DNA from: Dehalococcoidia bacterium
GTDB taxonomy: Bacteria > Chloroflexota > Dehalococcoidia > Lucifugimonadales > UBA3495
Assembly (NCBI GenBank): GCA_022827095.1
Contig: JAJDTP010000019.1
Span: forward strand, 62,001-126,000
Reading direction: 5' to 3'
DNA length: 64,000 nt
How positions within the stretch are numbered: position 1 is the first letter of the stretch; each line of letters starts with the position of its first letter. Below the pieces are notes generated by a model. That model had not been told where the DNA came from. It searched no databases and worked only from the letters and a program-made list of their open reading frames with translations. The translations under genes were made by a program, and so were the position numbers. Of the stretch, positions 7,441 through 16,933 are shown one piece after another.

Positions 7441-10400
7441 TTAATCGTTGCCCGGACTGGCGGCGGTGGTTCCGCCGGTCAGCGGGCCGAGTTCTTCGGA
7501 CTGACCGCTTGGAGCAGGCCGGCTTGACCGCATCCCCAACACTCGCAGCACGCGACGGTAGGCGTTGGGGATGGATTCCTCGAACAGCATGTAGACCACC
7601 GGAACCGCCACCAGGGTGAGGAAGGTGGAGCTGATCAGGCCGCCGATGACGACCGTGGCCAGTTCCGCGCCGACCAGTCCGGCCGATTCGCTCATCGAAA
7701 GGGGTATCAGCGCCAGGATGGTCGTGAAGGCGGTCATCAGGATGGGGCGCACACGGGTTCGGCCGGCGGACATCACCGCATCCAAGGGGGCCAGGCCGGC
7801 GCGGCGTTGCTGGTGTACGAAAGTGAGCAGCACGATGGCGTTGGTCACCACGATACCCACCAGCAGCAGGAACCCCATCAGCGCGGGCAGACTCAGCGAC
7901 CGGTCGGTGATAACCAGCGCGATCAGCGCGCCGACCACAGCCAGGGGCATGCTGAGCACCACGATGAAGGGTATCTTCAGCGAGCCCAGGGTGGCGACCA
8001 TCACCAGGTACACCAGGGATACGCCGATGGCCATGGCGACGTAAACGTTGTTGAACTCTTCCCGGATGTCGCTGAAGGTGCCTCCGGATCGTACGGTGAC
8101 CCCCGGGGGCAGGGGTGTGGCAGCGACGATGGCGTCGACTCGTTCGCCGATGGCGCCGGCGTCCCGTCCGGCCAGGCCGCCTGAGATGGTGGCGGAGCGA
8201 TGGCCGTCGTAGTGGGTGACCACGCTGGGCCCAACGGTGCTGCGGGTGTCGGATATGCTGCCCAACGGAATGGCGCCGGCGTTGCTGCCGATGGGCAGGA
8301 GTGGGATATCCGACGGATCGTCCACGGCTTCGGCAACCGCGCGAACCACCACGTCCAGGGTTTCTCCGCCCACGTCGATTTCGGCGACGTCGCTGCCGCG
8401 CATCCAGGTGCGGATCTGGTTGGCGACGCTCGTCGTGGACAGGCCGTAACGACCAGCGGCGTTGGGGTCGATGGCGATGGTTAGCTCCTCCCGGCCGTCC
8501 ACTATGTTGGTTCGCACGTTGCGCACGCCGGGGTCGCGTTCCACGGCGGCCTGCAGCTGATCGGTGGCGATGCGGACGTCTTCGTAGTTGGCGCCGGTGA
8601 GGGTGAGGCGCAGACCGCCGCCGCGGCCCGGCCCGCCGGAGTCCGCAAAAACGCGGGTGGTCACGCCGGGCTTCTCCGGCAGAGCGTTCCTGATCCGTTC
8701 GTCGAGGTCTTCCCGAGCGTTCTCTCCCAGCAGCACGTTGAATCCGGCCCGGTCGAAGGCGGCGTCGGCGGTGGAGCCGAAGCTTCGACTGCTGGCGCCC
8801 AGGGTCACCTGGTAGCTTTCGACGGATCCTGTCGAGACGAACTCATCCAATATGCCTTCAACGACGCTTACTTCCTCCACCAGTTGGATGGTAGAAGGAT
8901 TGCCGCTGAGGTTCAGGTCGATGCGAATGCCCTCGGTTCGCCCCTGTGAGAAGAGTTCGACGGGCAGTGTCCGGATGAGCGTAAGGCTGGCCAGCACCAC
9001 CAGGATGCTGGCGACGGCGGTGATCAGCCGGTAGCGCAGGGCCACACGCAGCACCGGGGTGTAGATCTTCTGCAGGTAGGTGTCGCCCCGGGGGTTGGCC
9101 GGATCATCGACCATGTCGCCGGCGCGCAGGAACCAGGACGCCAGCACCGGAACGGCCGTGAGGGCGACCAGGGTGGAGGCCAACAGGGAAACGCACACCG
9201 TCTGGGCGAAGGGAGAGAAGAACTGTCCCACCACTCCCGGCAGGAATCCCAGCGGTACGAATACCGCCACCGTGGTCAGTGTCGATGCTACGACGGGCGG
9301 GCTGACCTCCTGGGTAGCGGCGACTACGGCCACGGCGCGGGGGCTGCCCTCCTGGATGTGCCGGTAGATATTCTCCAGCACCACGATGCTGTCGTCGACA
9401 ATGCGGCCCACGGCAATGGCCAGTCCGGCCAGGCTCATGAAGTTCAGCGTCCAGTCGAACAGGGCCATGACCAGCATCGTTATCATCACGCTGAGGGGAA
9501 TGGACAGGGCGATGATGATGGTGGGCCGGATGGCGTTGGCAATGCCAGCGAAGGGTCGCGGCCGCAATTGCAGCAGGAAAAGGAACACCGCGGCCACCGC
9601 GAAGAAAAAGCCCTGTAGACCCTGCCCGAGAACTTTGCCCAGTTCCTCTTCCAGACGGGGGGCCTGGCTTTCAACCACCGAGATTTCCAGGTCGGGCGGA
9701 AGCTCTGCGTGCAATTCCGCCAGCAACTCGTCGATGGCGTGGGTGATTTCGATGGTGTTGCCGTCACCGGTCTTGTGAACGCTCAGGCTGATGCTGGGCT
9801 GGCCGTTGGTGCGGGAGATGGTGGTGGCCTCCGGCGTGGCAACCCGAACGTCGGCAACTTCCGACATCCGGATTGGGGTCGCGCTATTGCCAGAGGGACG
9901 GGGAGATGCCGGAGGCCCGGCGGGGCGGGAGAAACCGACCGGCAGGTTTCGGATGGTGTCAAGGTCGGAATAGCCGTGATAGGCGCGGACCGTCACGGTG
10001 CCGTCGCCGGACTCCACGGTGCCGGCGTTCACGTCAACCGAGTTGCTCTGCAGCGCGCCGATTACGTTCTGCATCGACAATCCGTAGGTATTGAGCAATG
10101 TGGGGTCCACGGTGACGACGACCTGCTCATTGACGCCGCCCTCGATGTCCACCTCGAACACGCCCGGCACTGCCTGAATCGGCGGGGCTATCTGCCGCTC
10201 CACGATCCTGAGCAACTCCGGGATATCCCGCTGACCCGATACGCTCAACTCCGTTACCGGTCGCCGGTTGGGGGTCAGCTCGAACACGCGGGGATCGCCG
10301 GCGGCGTCGGGCAGTCGCAGGCCGGATACGCGGCTGACGATTTCCGCCTCGGCCTCCTCGATGTTCACATTGTTTTCGAAACTGGCCCTCACCTGGGAAC

Positions 10401-10665
10401 GGTTGGACCGTGACGTGGATGTCACCTCCTTGAGGCCCTCCATGCCGATGATCAGGTCCTCAACAGGCTTGGTGACCTCTTGCGAAACCTGGTACGGGGT
10501 CCCCTGCTGATATGATGTGGAAACGTTGATTACCCGCAGGCTGATCTCGGGAAAAAGCTCCTGCTGGAGTTGCTGGTAGCCGTAGATGCCCCCGGCCAGC
10601 ACGAGGATCAGGATCATGACCGTGACGGTTCGACTCTGCAGGGCGAGCTTGGTCAGCAGGATCAT
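7441..10665 (-). CDS. RND-family efflux transporter permease
   Basis: A 1074-residue AcrB/HAE-type inner-membrane pump subunit, of the usual length. It starts with a transmembrane segment after MILLTKLALQSRTVTV, has two large extracytoplasmic porter regions, and a fourth transmembrane helix with the proton-relay Asp pair in GRIVDDSIVVLENIYRHI. The second half repeats the fold. The start is supported by AGGGAGA upstream. No membrane-fusion adaptor or outer-membrane channel is adjacent: TlyA lies upstream and a HEPN-like gene downstream. In a monoderm or unusual envelope the pump may work differently from Gram-negative tripartite systems. Substrates are unknown. Confidence 0.92.
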   Translation of the reverse strand: MILLTKLALQSRTVTVMILILVLAGGIYGYQQLQQELFPEISLRVINVSTSYQQGTPYQVSQEVTKPVEDLIIGMEGLKEVTSTSRSNRSQVRASFENNVNIEEAEAEIVSRVSGLRLPDAAGDPRVFELTPNRRPVTELSVSGQRDIPELLRIVERQIAPPIQAVPGVFEVDIEGGVNEQVVVTVDPTLLNTYGLSMQNVIGALQSNSVDVNAGTVESGDGTVTVRAYHGYSDLDTIRNLPVGFSRPAGPPASPRPSGNSATPIRMSEVADVRVATPEATTISRTNGQPSISLSVHKTGDGNTIEITHAIDELLAELHAELPPDLEISVVESQAPRLEEELGKVLGQGLQGFFFAVAAVFLFLLQLRPRPFAGIANAIRPTIIIALSIPLSVMITMLVMALFDWTLNFMSLAGLAIAVGRIVDDSIVVLENIYRHIQEGSPRAVAVVAATQEVSPPVVASTLTTVAVFVPLGFLPGVVGQFFSPFAQTVCVSLLASTLVALTAVPVLASWFLRAGDMVDDPANPRGDTYLQKIYTPVLRVALRYRLITAVASILVVLASLTLIRTLPVELFSQGRTEGIRIDLNLSGNPSTIQLVEEVSVVEGILDEFVSTGSVESYQVTLGASSRSFGSTADAAFDRAGFNVLLGENAREDLDERIRNALPEKPGVTTRVFADSGGPGRGGGLRLTLTGANYEDVRIATDQLQAAVERDPGVRNVRTNIVDGREELTIAIDPNAAGRYGLSTTSVANQIRTWMRGSDVAEIDVGGETLDVVVRAVAEAVDDPSDIPLLPIGSNAGAIPLGSISDTRSTVGPSVVTHYDGHRSATISGGLAGRDAGAIGERVDAIVAATPLPPGVTVRSGGTFSDIREEFNNVYVAMAIGVSLVYLVMVATLGSLKIPFIVVLSMPLAVVGALIALVITDRSLSLPALMGFLLLVGIVVTNAIVLLTFVHQQRRAGLAPLDAVMSAGRTRVRPILMTAFTTILALIPLSMSESAGLVGAELATVVIGGLISSTFLTLVAVPVVYMLFEESIPNAYRRVLRVLGMRSSRPAPSGQSEELGPLTGGTTAASPGND

Positions 10666-10774
10666 ATCGGTCTCCCTTGCTGGTCGTCAGTCACACGGAG
10701 TGGATCGGCTATCTGAGCGTTTTTGTGTGGCTGGCGGATGAATTTCCCACGAGCGCGTTGAACCGCGCTTGTGG

Positions 10775-11548
10775 TCAGCGCTTGCGCAGCAGGGCCAGAA
10801 ACTCACGGTTCCCAGCGTCTCCGGTTATCGGCGACGGGATCGTATCGAGCAGCGTGACGTCGTCGCGGGAGGCCAACCATTCCTGGACCTTGGCGAGGAT
10901 ATCGGCACGGAGCAAGTCGTCCCGAACGATGCCTCCCTTGCCGACCTCGCCGCGCCGGGCCTCGAACTGAGGCTTGATCAGCGCGATGGCATAGCCGCCG
11001 GTTTTGAGGTGCGCCAACGGCTCAGGCAACGCCATGGTAAGGGAGATGAAGGAGACGTCTGCGACCAGCAGGTCGACAGTTTCCGGGAGGTCAAAGGGGT
11101 AGCGGGCGTTCACCTTTTCCATGCAGACGACGCGCGGGTCCTGGCGCAGCCGGTAGTGCAGTTGGCCGTGTCCGACATCGATGGCGTAGACGCGCGCCGC
11201 GCCGCGCTGCAGCAGGCAATCGGTGAACCCGCCGGTGGACGCGCCGACGTCCAGCGCGGTGATCCCCTCCAACGGGATTCCGTGGGGTTCCGACCAGGAA
11301 TCCAGGGCATGGGCCAGCTTGACACCGCCGCGACTGACGTAGGGCAACCGCTCGCGCAGTTCCAGGGGCGTGGCGGCATCCAGAAACGCGCCTGCCTTCT
11401 GCACCGGACCGGCCGGTGTCGACACCGCGCCGGCCATGATCAGCGCCTGCGCCTGCTCCCGGCTCTCGACCAAGCCCCGTTCCACAAGGAGCAGATCGGC
11501 CCGCTGACGAGCCGGCTTGCGACGTTTCTGCGGCGCGGCGTCGGACAC
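10775..11548 (-). CDS. tlyA: TlyA-family rRNA 2'-O-methyltransferase
   Basis: A 257-residue protein with an N-terminal S4 RNA-binding domain (RADLLLVERGLVESREQAQALIMAG) and a C-terminal Rossmann methyltransferase. Typical TlyA blocks are YVSRGGVKL, the AdoMet loop DVGASTGGFTDCLLQRGA, VYAIDVGHGQL and ALIKPQFEARR. TlyA methylates ribose 2'-O positions of ribosomal RNA (C1409/C1920 in mycobacteria) and was first described as a haemolysin. It probably starts at GTG 11548, only 11 nt after the stop of the upstream crotonase gene, so the two may form one transcript. Confidence 0.9.
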   Translation of the reverse strand: MSDAAPQKRRKPARQRADLLLVERGLVESREQAQALIMAGAVSTPAGPVQKAGAFLDAATPLELRERLPYVSRGGVKLAHALDSWSEPHGIPLEGITALDVGASTGGFTDCLLQRGAARVYAIDVGHGQLHYRLRQDPRVVCMEKVNARYPFDLPETVDLLVADVSFISLTMALPEPLAHLKTGGYAIALIKPQFEARRGEVGKGGIVRDDLLRADILAKVQEWLASRDDVTLLDTIPSPITGDAGNREFLALLRKR

Positions 11549-11559
11549 GAGCTGCTCGG

Positions 11560-12411
11560 CTATTCGCCGATGAATTGGGGCCGACGTTTCTCGAGGAACG
11601 CCCGAAAGCCCTCGTGGTAGTCGCGGGTGTCGAACTGGGTCAGGGGCAGGTCGGCCTCATCGGGGGTCAGGTCCAGTGCAGGCTTGGCCAGCACCTGGTT
11701 CATGGTCTTCTTGTTGACCGCGTGGGACAGCGGGGCCAGCGCGGCGATGTCGTTGGCCAGCTTGTAAGTCACTTCTTCCAGCCGGTCGGCAGGAACCACC
11801 TGGTTGACCAGGCCGATGCGCAACGCCTCGTCGGAGTCCAGCAGCCGCCCCGACAGCAGGATGTACAGAGCGTTGCCCTTGCCCACCAGGTTCACCAGCC
11901 CGTACATCTCGCGGTGTCCGATGGTGATGCCCAGGCGCGCCACCGGGATTCCCAGGCGACTGCCCTCAGCGGCGATGCGGAGGTCGGTAGCCACGGCCAA
12001 TTCGCAGCCGCCGCCGGCGGCGAACCCGCGGATCATCGATATGACGGGGGTGCCGATCTCCGCCACCGTTTCCAGCAGCCCGTCCACGGCGGCGTTGTAG
12101 ACGCGGCCCTTGGTCGAGTCGCTGCGGTGTTGCTCGAAATCGCTGATGTCCGCGCCGGCTGAGAAGGCTTCCGTCCCTCGGTCAGGGCTCGAGGCACCGG
12201 TGATGATCACGCAGCGTACGTCCCGGTCGGCGTCAAGGTCGCGCAGGAGTTCGGTTAGCGCCACCCACATGTCCAGCGAGATAGCGTTACGCTGGGCCGG
12301 CCGGTTGATGGTCACGGTGGCGACCGGCGGTTCCCGTCGCACCAGGATGTACCCGTTGGCATCGACCGGCAGATCGTCGGCTGGAGTTTGTGCGGCGGCA
12401 GTGTCGGTCAT
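11560..12411 (-). CDS. Enoyl-CoA hydratase/isomerase family protein
   Basis: A 283-residue crotonase-fold enzyme. It has the N-terminal TINRPAQRNAIS block, the CoA/oxyanion segment FSAGADISDFE, and the second oxyanion block IRGFAAGGGCELAVATDLRIA. Crotonases act on acyl-CoA thioesters (hydration, isomerisation, decarboxylation). The Glu pair of true enoyl-CoA hydratases is not clearly present: the first position falls near GITIGHREMYGL. The exact reaction is therefore open. A short upstream AGGAG and gene order suggest it leads a two-gene operon with tlyA. A second crotonase is at 45137-45985. Confidence 0.85.
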   Translation of the reverse strand: MTDTAAAQTPADDLPVDANGYILVRREPPVATVTINRPAQRNAISLDMWVALTELLRDLDADRDVRCVIITGASSPDRGTEAFSAGADISDFEQHRSDSTKGRVYNAAVDGLLETVAEIGTPVISMIRGFAAGGGCELAVATDLRIAAEGSRLGIPVARLGITIGHREMYGLVNLVGKGNALYILLSGRLLDSDEALRIGLVNQVVPADRLEEVTYKLANDIAALAPLSHAVNKKTMNQVLAKPALDLTPDEADLPLTQFDTRDYHEGFRAFLEKRRPQFIGE

Positions 12412-12727
12412 CGGTTGGGGCTCCTGGATATGGTCGAACTGTAACAGCGCGTAAAAGCGTATCGGCGCGACGGCCGACAGTCAACCGAACCGAACTACGC
12501 GACCGGTGCGTTCGCGGTGGCGGCATGTGGACTGGCAGCGTGTCCGGCGCGGATGTCGGATCGATCCATGGGCCGAGTCGCGGGCCTCATGACGAATGTA
12601 AACGGCTTGGTTATTGGCTATAAAAGGCGGATTAGAGATTAATATCCTGATATTAACATTATATTTCGTAATGATTGTCGCTTTTATGCATCATTAAAGA
12701 TGATATTATGATTATGGACAAACATTA
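12412..12727. other. Divergent intergenic region, AT-rich near the ABC operon
   Basis: The whole gap between the crotonase start and the first ABC lipoprotein is 445 bp. I see no gene in it. About 12600-12727 is strongly AT-rich compared with its surroundings, with runs such as TATAAAAGGCGG and a short inverted repeat ATCAT-N5-ATGAT at 12690-12704 just upstream of the promoter. These could be an UP element or an operator. The first part (12412-12590) has ordinary composition and nothing recognisable. Confidence 0.5.
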
Positions 12728-12756
12728 TTGACCAAAATCCAGTGTCCGATTACAAT
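12728..12756 (+). promoter_or_regulatory. Sigma70-like promoter of ABC operon 1
   Basis: TTGACC (12728-12733), a 17-bp spacer and TACAAT (12751-12756) give five of six matches to each consensus hexamer. A start point near 12763 would leave a leader of about 95 nt before the lipoprotein ATG at 12857. An in-frame TTG at 12728 lies in the -35 box itself, which argues against the longer reading frame. Confidence 0.7.
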
Positions 12757-12856
12757 CGGCAAAGCGTTTTATGAACCGTGTCACACGTGCTGCAGTCAGC
12801 TTGTCTACGGTGCTTCTTGCAAATCATCATTTTTCCTTACCGATGGAGGGGCTACG

Positions 12857-14788
12857 ATGTCGAAGTACTTGAAACTGACCACGATCGCCGCCGTTATCGC
12901 CATGATGGTTGTAGGTACAGCTTGTGGCGGCGCGGAGGCGCCGGCGGCCCCCGCTGCGGCGCCGTCAGCTCAGGAACAACAGGCGGCGCCGGCCGCCGGC
13001 CAGCAACAGCCGGCAACCTCCGGCCAGCAGCAGCCGTCAGGTCAACAGCAGACCCCGCCCACCGCCACCACAGCGCCGCCCACTCCCACACTGCCGCCCA
13101 GGGCAACGATCCGGCCGACGAGCACGCCGGCGCCCACGGCGGTGGCGCGGACGCTGCCCACGCCGGTGCCCAGCGGGCCGCCGCAGCACGGGGGCTTGGT
13201 GCGGATGTCGGCGTACGCGGACACCAAGGACTGGGATCCGCTGGGTTCGTCGTCGCTGTCCAGCGTGATTTCATACTCGCAGCTGTACAACCAGGTGGTG
13301 CAGTTCGACACCGAGGATCCTACCGTGGTGGTTGGCGACCTGGCGGAGAGCTGGGAGACCAATGAGGACGGCACGTCGTTCACCTTCCACCTGCGGGACG
13401 GCATCAAGTGGACGGACGGCGAAACGCTGGACGCCGACGACGTGGTGTACAGCATGCAGCGCTACGGGAACCCGTGCAACGGTCGCGGGCGTTCGGGCCT
13501 GTGGCGCCAGTACACCATCCCGATTGAGGTGGTGGAGCTGAAGGACAAGGCGGACTGCACGGCGCTGAACGCGGACGAGGTCGTGCGCAAGGTTGACCAG
13601 GTGACGGTAGAGTACAACCTGGCGTTTGCGTCGGGGGCGTTCATCAAGTTCCTGGCGATTGACTACGCGAAGATACTGCCGAAGCATCTGCTGGAGCAGG
13701 ACATCGACCTGAACCTGGCGGAGAACATCCTGCGGCACGGCGCCACGTCGGGACCGTTCATTCTTGAGGACTACCAGTCGGGGAACCACTACAAGGTGAA
13801 CAAGAACCCGGACTACTTCAAGGAAGGGTTGCCCTACTTTGACCGGATCGAGCACTTCATCATCACCGTGCCGGCGACGTTCATCGCCCAAGTGGAAGGG
13901 GGGCAAATTGACGCGTCCAACGCGGCCGCCAACAACCTGACCGCGCCGGAGAACTACGCCATAGAGACGTCGACCGACAGCCAGTACGTGGCACACGAGG
14001 TTCTGGGCGGCACCCGAGGCTTCATGCTGAACGTGAAGCGGGAGCCGCTCAATGACCACCGGGTGCGGCAGGCGATCAACCTGGCGGTGGACCGTCAGAA
14101 GGTGAACGAGCGCGCCTTGCACGGAGCTGGTCGTGGACACTGCCCGCTGGTGGGTCTGGCTCATGACTACGAAGAGTGCGTCACCTGGCCCGGCATGCGG
14201 CCCAAGGACAGCCCGGGCGGCCAGGAAGACCTGGCCCGGGCTCGCGAACTGATGGCGGAAGCGGGCTACCCCGACGGGTTTGAGATCGAATACACGGCGA
14301 GGCAGGTGGGTACCTACGTGGCCGAGTGTTCGGTCATCAAGCAGGACCTGGAAGAGTTCCTGGGCATCACCGGAGAGATTGCAACCTACCCCAGCGCGGC
14401 TGGCTACGCCAAGTACGGGACGTCCCGGCCGGCCGACGCCACCGGCGAATGGGACGTGGGTTGCCAGGCAGATGGCATGACCGTGTTCGACATTGACGCG
14501 GTGTACGGGGGCATCTTCCTGAAGGGCGGCACCCGCAACTATACCGACTGGGAAACCTCCGAAATGAACGCGTGGTTCGAAGAGCAAAAGGTGCAACTCG
14601 ACCCGGAGAAGCGGCGGGCAATCAACAAGGAAGCCGAGATCTGGCTCCACGAGTTCCACGACAACCACTGGGTGAGCGTGACCCTCGGCCGCAACTTCTG
14701 GGTGATGAACCGGGACATCAAGGGGTTCAACGCGCCGCAGACGGTGCAGTACGGGTTCAAGCACGAGCACTTGTGGTGGGACCGTTAG
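12857..14788 (+). CDS. ABC transporter substrate-binding lipoprotein, family 5 (operon 1)
   Basis: A 643-residue extracytoplasmic solute-binding protein of the oligopeptide/nickel (SBP family 5) type. I chose ATG 12857 because GGAGGGG precedes it and it opens a lipoprotein signal (MSKYLKLTTI..., lipobox VGTAC with Cys23). A long Ala/Pro/Gln/Thr linker (about residues 28-105) tethers the binding domain. Family blocks include WDPLGSSSLSSVISYSQLYN, FHLRDGIKWTDGE and the VRQAINLAVDRQ motif. It is a close paralogue of the protein at 17107-19038. Two permeases follow, but no ATPase genes. Peptides or related oligomers are likely ligands; the ligand is not determined by sequence. Confidence 0.93.
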   Translation: MSKYLKLTTIAAVIAMMVVGTACGGAEAPAAPAAAPSAQEQQAAPAAGQQQPATSGQQQPSGQQQTPPTATTAPPTPTLPPRATIRPTSTPAPTAVARTLPTPVPSGPPQHGGLVRMSAYADTKDWDPLGSSSLSSVISYSQLYNQVVQFDTEDPTVVVGDLAESWETNEDGTSFTFHLRDGIKWTDGETLDADDVVYSMQRYGNPCNGRGRSGLWRQYTIPIEVVELKDKADCTALNADEVVRKVDQVTVEYNLAFASGAFIKFLAIDYAKILPKHLLEQDIDLNLAENILRHGATSGPFILEDYQSGNHYKVNKNPDYFKEGLPYFDRIEHFIITVPATFIAQVEGGQIDASNAAANNLTAPENYAIETSTDSQYVAHEVLGGTRGFMLNVKREPLNDHRVRQAINLAVDRQKVNERALHGAGRGHCPLVGLAHDYEECVTWPGMRPKDSPGGQEDLARARELMAEAGYPDGFEIEYTARQVGTYVAECSVIKQDLEEFLGITGEIATYPSAAGYAKYGTSRPADATGEWDVGCQADGMTVFDIDAVYGGIFLKGGTRNYTDWETSEMNAWFEEQKVQLDPEKRRAINKEAEIWLHEFHDNHWVSVTLGRNFWVMNRDIKGFNAPQTVQYGFKHEHLWWDR

Positions 14789-14849
14789 GAGTTCCGCAAC
14801 CGTCGCAAGCCTGCCATGATCCAACGGACGGTCGCTGGGTAAGTGTTGA

Positions 14850-14885
14850 GACAGGCGGGGCGAGCTTCAGTTCGTCCCGCCTGTC
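14850..14885 (+). other. Stem-loop between lipoprotein and permease genes (operon 1)
   Basis: GACAGGCGGGGCGAGC pairs with GTTCGTCCCGCCTGTC across a short loop, giving a stem of about 16 bp with one G-U pair and one mismatch, and no U-run. It sits between the stop of the binding-protein gene and the permease start at 14912. Such hairpins often protect the upstream mRNA and raise binding protein above permease. Operon 2 has a different hairpin at the equivalent place (19060-19087). Confidence 0.7.
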
Positions 14886-14911
14886 GTGCACTCTCCGATG
14901 AGGCATAAGAA

Positions 14912-15865
14912 ATGAGACAGTACGCGATCAAGAGGATAGGCCTCTTCATACCGACGGTGCTGCTGGTGACGATCATCGTGTTCGTGGTGATGCGGCTGAT
15001 ACCCGGGGATCCGGCGCTGGCGATCCTGAGCGCAGACGATGCGGTGTACACGCAGGAGGAGCTGGCGCAGCTGCGGGCGGAGTTGGGTACGGACCGCCCA
15101 ATCCCGATCCAATATTTCGAATGGATTTCCGGATTTCTGCGGGGCGACTTTGGGACGTCGTACTGGTGGGGCGGTCCGGTGATGGAGCGGCTGGGTGAGC
15201 GTATCCCGGTGACGATAGAGTTGGCGATATTGGGGATCTTGCTGGCGGTGGTGTGCGCGGTGCCGTTGGGGGTGATATCGGCGATCAAGCCGGACAGTCC
15301 GTTGGACTATGCGTCGCGGATATTTACGCTGATAGGCATATCGATCCCGACGTTCTTCAGCGGGATACTGCTGACGCTGGTGTTGATCCGTGCGTTCGGG
15401 TGGCTGCCGCCGTTGGGTTACGAAGACATCTGGGAAGACCCATGGACGAACATCAAACAGCTGGTGCTGCCGGCGCTGGCCTTGGGCTTCTACGATATGG
15501 CGTTCATCGCTCGGGTGACGCGGTCGTCGATGATGGAGATACTGCGTGAGGACTACATGCGGACGGCGCGGGCGAAGGGACTGCGGGAACTGATCGTGTT
15601 GTCACGTCATGGACTCAAGAACGCGGTGCTGCCGGTGCTGACGATATCGGGGTGGCAGTTTGGTCGGCTCTTCGGGGGTACGGTGATCATCGAGAAAATC
15701 TTCCTGATCCCGGGTGTGGGACAGTTGCTGATCGATGCGATCTACCAGCGGGACTTTCCGACGATCCAGGCGGTGATAGTGATCGTGGCGTTGTCGATAG
15801 TGGTGGTGAACCTGCTGGTGGACCTGCTGTACGGGTGGCTGGACCCGCGCATCAGGTACGCCTAG
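14912..15865 (+). CDS. ABC transporter permease, DppB type (operon 1)
   Basis: A 317-residue integral membrane subunit with six predicted transmembrane segments, starting MRQYAIKRIGLFIPTVLLV. The loop PGDPALAILS and the cytoplasmic EAA motif (DYMRTARAKGLRELIVLSRH, then GLKNAVLP) are typical of the OppB/DppB permeases; the EAA loop docks the ATPase. It is highly similar at protein level to 19115-20071. Its codon use differs: Ile ATA, Leu TTG and Gly GGG are common here, whereas the paralogue prefers ATC, CTG and GGC. The ATPase partner must be encoded elsewhere. Confidence 0.93.
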   Translation: MRQYAIKRIGLFIPTVLLVTIIVFVVMRLIPGDPALAILSADDAVYTQEELAQLRAELGTDRPIPIQYFEWISGFLRGDFGTSYWWGGPVMERLGERIPVTIELAILGILLAVVCAVPLGVISAIKPDSPLDYASRIFTLIGISIPTFFSGILLTLVLIRAFGWLPPLGYEDIWEDPWTNIKQLVLPALALGFYDMAFIARVTRSSMMEILREDYMRTARAKGLRELIVLSRHGLKNAVLPVLTISGWQFGRLFGGTVIIEKIFLIPGVGQLLIDAIYQRDFPTIQAVIVIVALSIVVVNLLVDLLYGWLDPRIRYA

Positions 15866-15920
15866 GACGCAAAGGGCGGCAGGCTACAGACGTTCATCAA
15901 GCAGCGAGGGAGCACATCGC

Positions 15921-16835
15921 ATGGCGATATACAACACGGGACAGAGGGCGGAACCGGCGGCGGAAGACCAGTTGCTGGACATGCGTCCGAAGCAGACGAC
16001 GCTACAGAAGGTAAGGGTGTTCGTGCGGACGAAGCCGTTGGGAGCGGTGAGCGCGGCGATCATCATCTTCACGATCCTGACGGCGGTACTTTCAGGTGTC
16101 ATATCGCCCTACGACCCGCTGGACCTGGAGCACGAGCCGTTTGCTGCGCCGCAGGCGGGAGCGCTGTTGGGCGCGGACGAGTTGGGTCGGGACGTGCTGA
16201 GCCGGCTCATCTACGGGGCTCGGGTATCGATGTATGTGGGGTTGATGAGCGTGATCATCGGGATCACGATAGGGACGGTGATCGGGATACTGAGCGCGTA
16301 CGTGGGTGGTGTGCTGGATCTGACGATACAACGGATAGTGGATGCGTTGATGGCGTTTCCGGCGATAATCATGGCGTTGGGGTTGACGGCGGCGCTGGGT
16401 CCGTCGATCAACAACATAGTGGCGGCGCTGGTGGTGATATTGGCGCCGGGAGCGATCCGGGTGATCCGGTCGCAGGTATTGAGCATCAAGGAGTTGGACT
16501 ACACGCTGGCGGCGCAGGCGATAGGGGCGAGGCCGTGGCGGATCATGTTGAGGCACATCATGCCGAACGTGATTGCGAGCTACATAGTGTTGAGCACGAT
16601 CACTTTGGGGTTGGCGATCATAATTGAAGCGTCGCTGACGTTTTTGGGAGTGGGGGTATCGCCGGACATACCGACGTGGGGAGGGATGCTGACGGAGGGA
16701 GCGCAGAAATACATTCGGACGGCGTGGTGGCTGGCGGTATTTCCTGGCGTGGCGATATCGGTGGTGGTGTTTGCGGTGAACTTTTTGGGTGACGCGTTGC
16801 GGGACACGCTGGATCCCAGACTGCGCGGCCGGTAG
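15921..16835 (+). CDS. ABC transporter permease, DppC type (operon 1)
   Basis: A 304-residue permease of the OppC/DppC type. The cytoplasmic N-terminus (about residues 1-35) leads to a first transmembrane helix (LGAVSAAIIIFTILTAV), then the periplasmic ALLGADELGRDVLSRLIYGAR signature that marks DppC proteins, and an EAA loop ELDYTLAAQAIGARPWRIMLRH. It ends in LRDTLDPRLRGR, as does the paralogue 20111-21040. The gene closes operon 1 and is followed by a rho-independent terminator. Its codon use shares the ATA/TTG/GGG bias of the preceding permease. Confidence 0.93.
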   Translation: MAIYNTGQRAEPAAEDQLLDMRPKQTTLQKVRVFVRTKPLGAVSAAIIIFTILTAVLSGVISPYDPLDLEHEPFAAPQAGALLGADELGRDVLSRLIYGARVSMYVGLMSVIIGITIGTVIGILSAYVGGVLDLTIQRIVDALMAFPAIIMALGLTAALGPSINNIVAALVVILAPGAIRVIRSQVLSIKELDYTLAAQAIGARPWRIMLRHIMPNVIASYIVLSTITLGLAIIIEASLTFLGVGVSPDIPTWGGMLTEGAQKYIRTAWWLAVFPGVAISVVVFAVNFLGDALRDTLDPRLRGR

Positions 16836-16859
16836 GTTCGAAATACATCGCAGTCAATG

Positions 16860-16884
16860 GCCCCTTCCAGTAGGAAGGGGCTTT
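16860..16884 (+). terminator. Rho-independent terminator of ABC operon 1
   Basis: GCCCCTTCC (16860-16868), a 4-nt loop and GGAAGGGGC (16873-16881) form a perfect 9-bp stem followed by TTTATATT. It lies 25 bp after the operon's last stop codon. Confidence 0.85.
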
Positions 16885-16933
16885 ATATTGTGCGTATTTC
16901 GTAATGGCGTGAGCCATTCTCTAACATCCGCTA

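Noticed and set aside
12728-12856. Extension of the first binding-protein gene to a TTG at 12728
   Set aside because: The TTG is the -35 box of a good promoter and the added residues precede the signal peptide. ATG 12857 has a GGAGG site.
13271-14824. A 517-residue minus-strand frame opposite the first binding-protein gene
   Set aside because: Shadow of the lipoprotein coding sequence: Val/His/Leu-biased composition, no motif.
16901-16920. Small palindrome before ABC promoter 2 as a specific regulator site
   Set aside because: Only 6-bp arms, no second copy upstream of operon 1, so it is mentioned with the promoter but not called as an operator.
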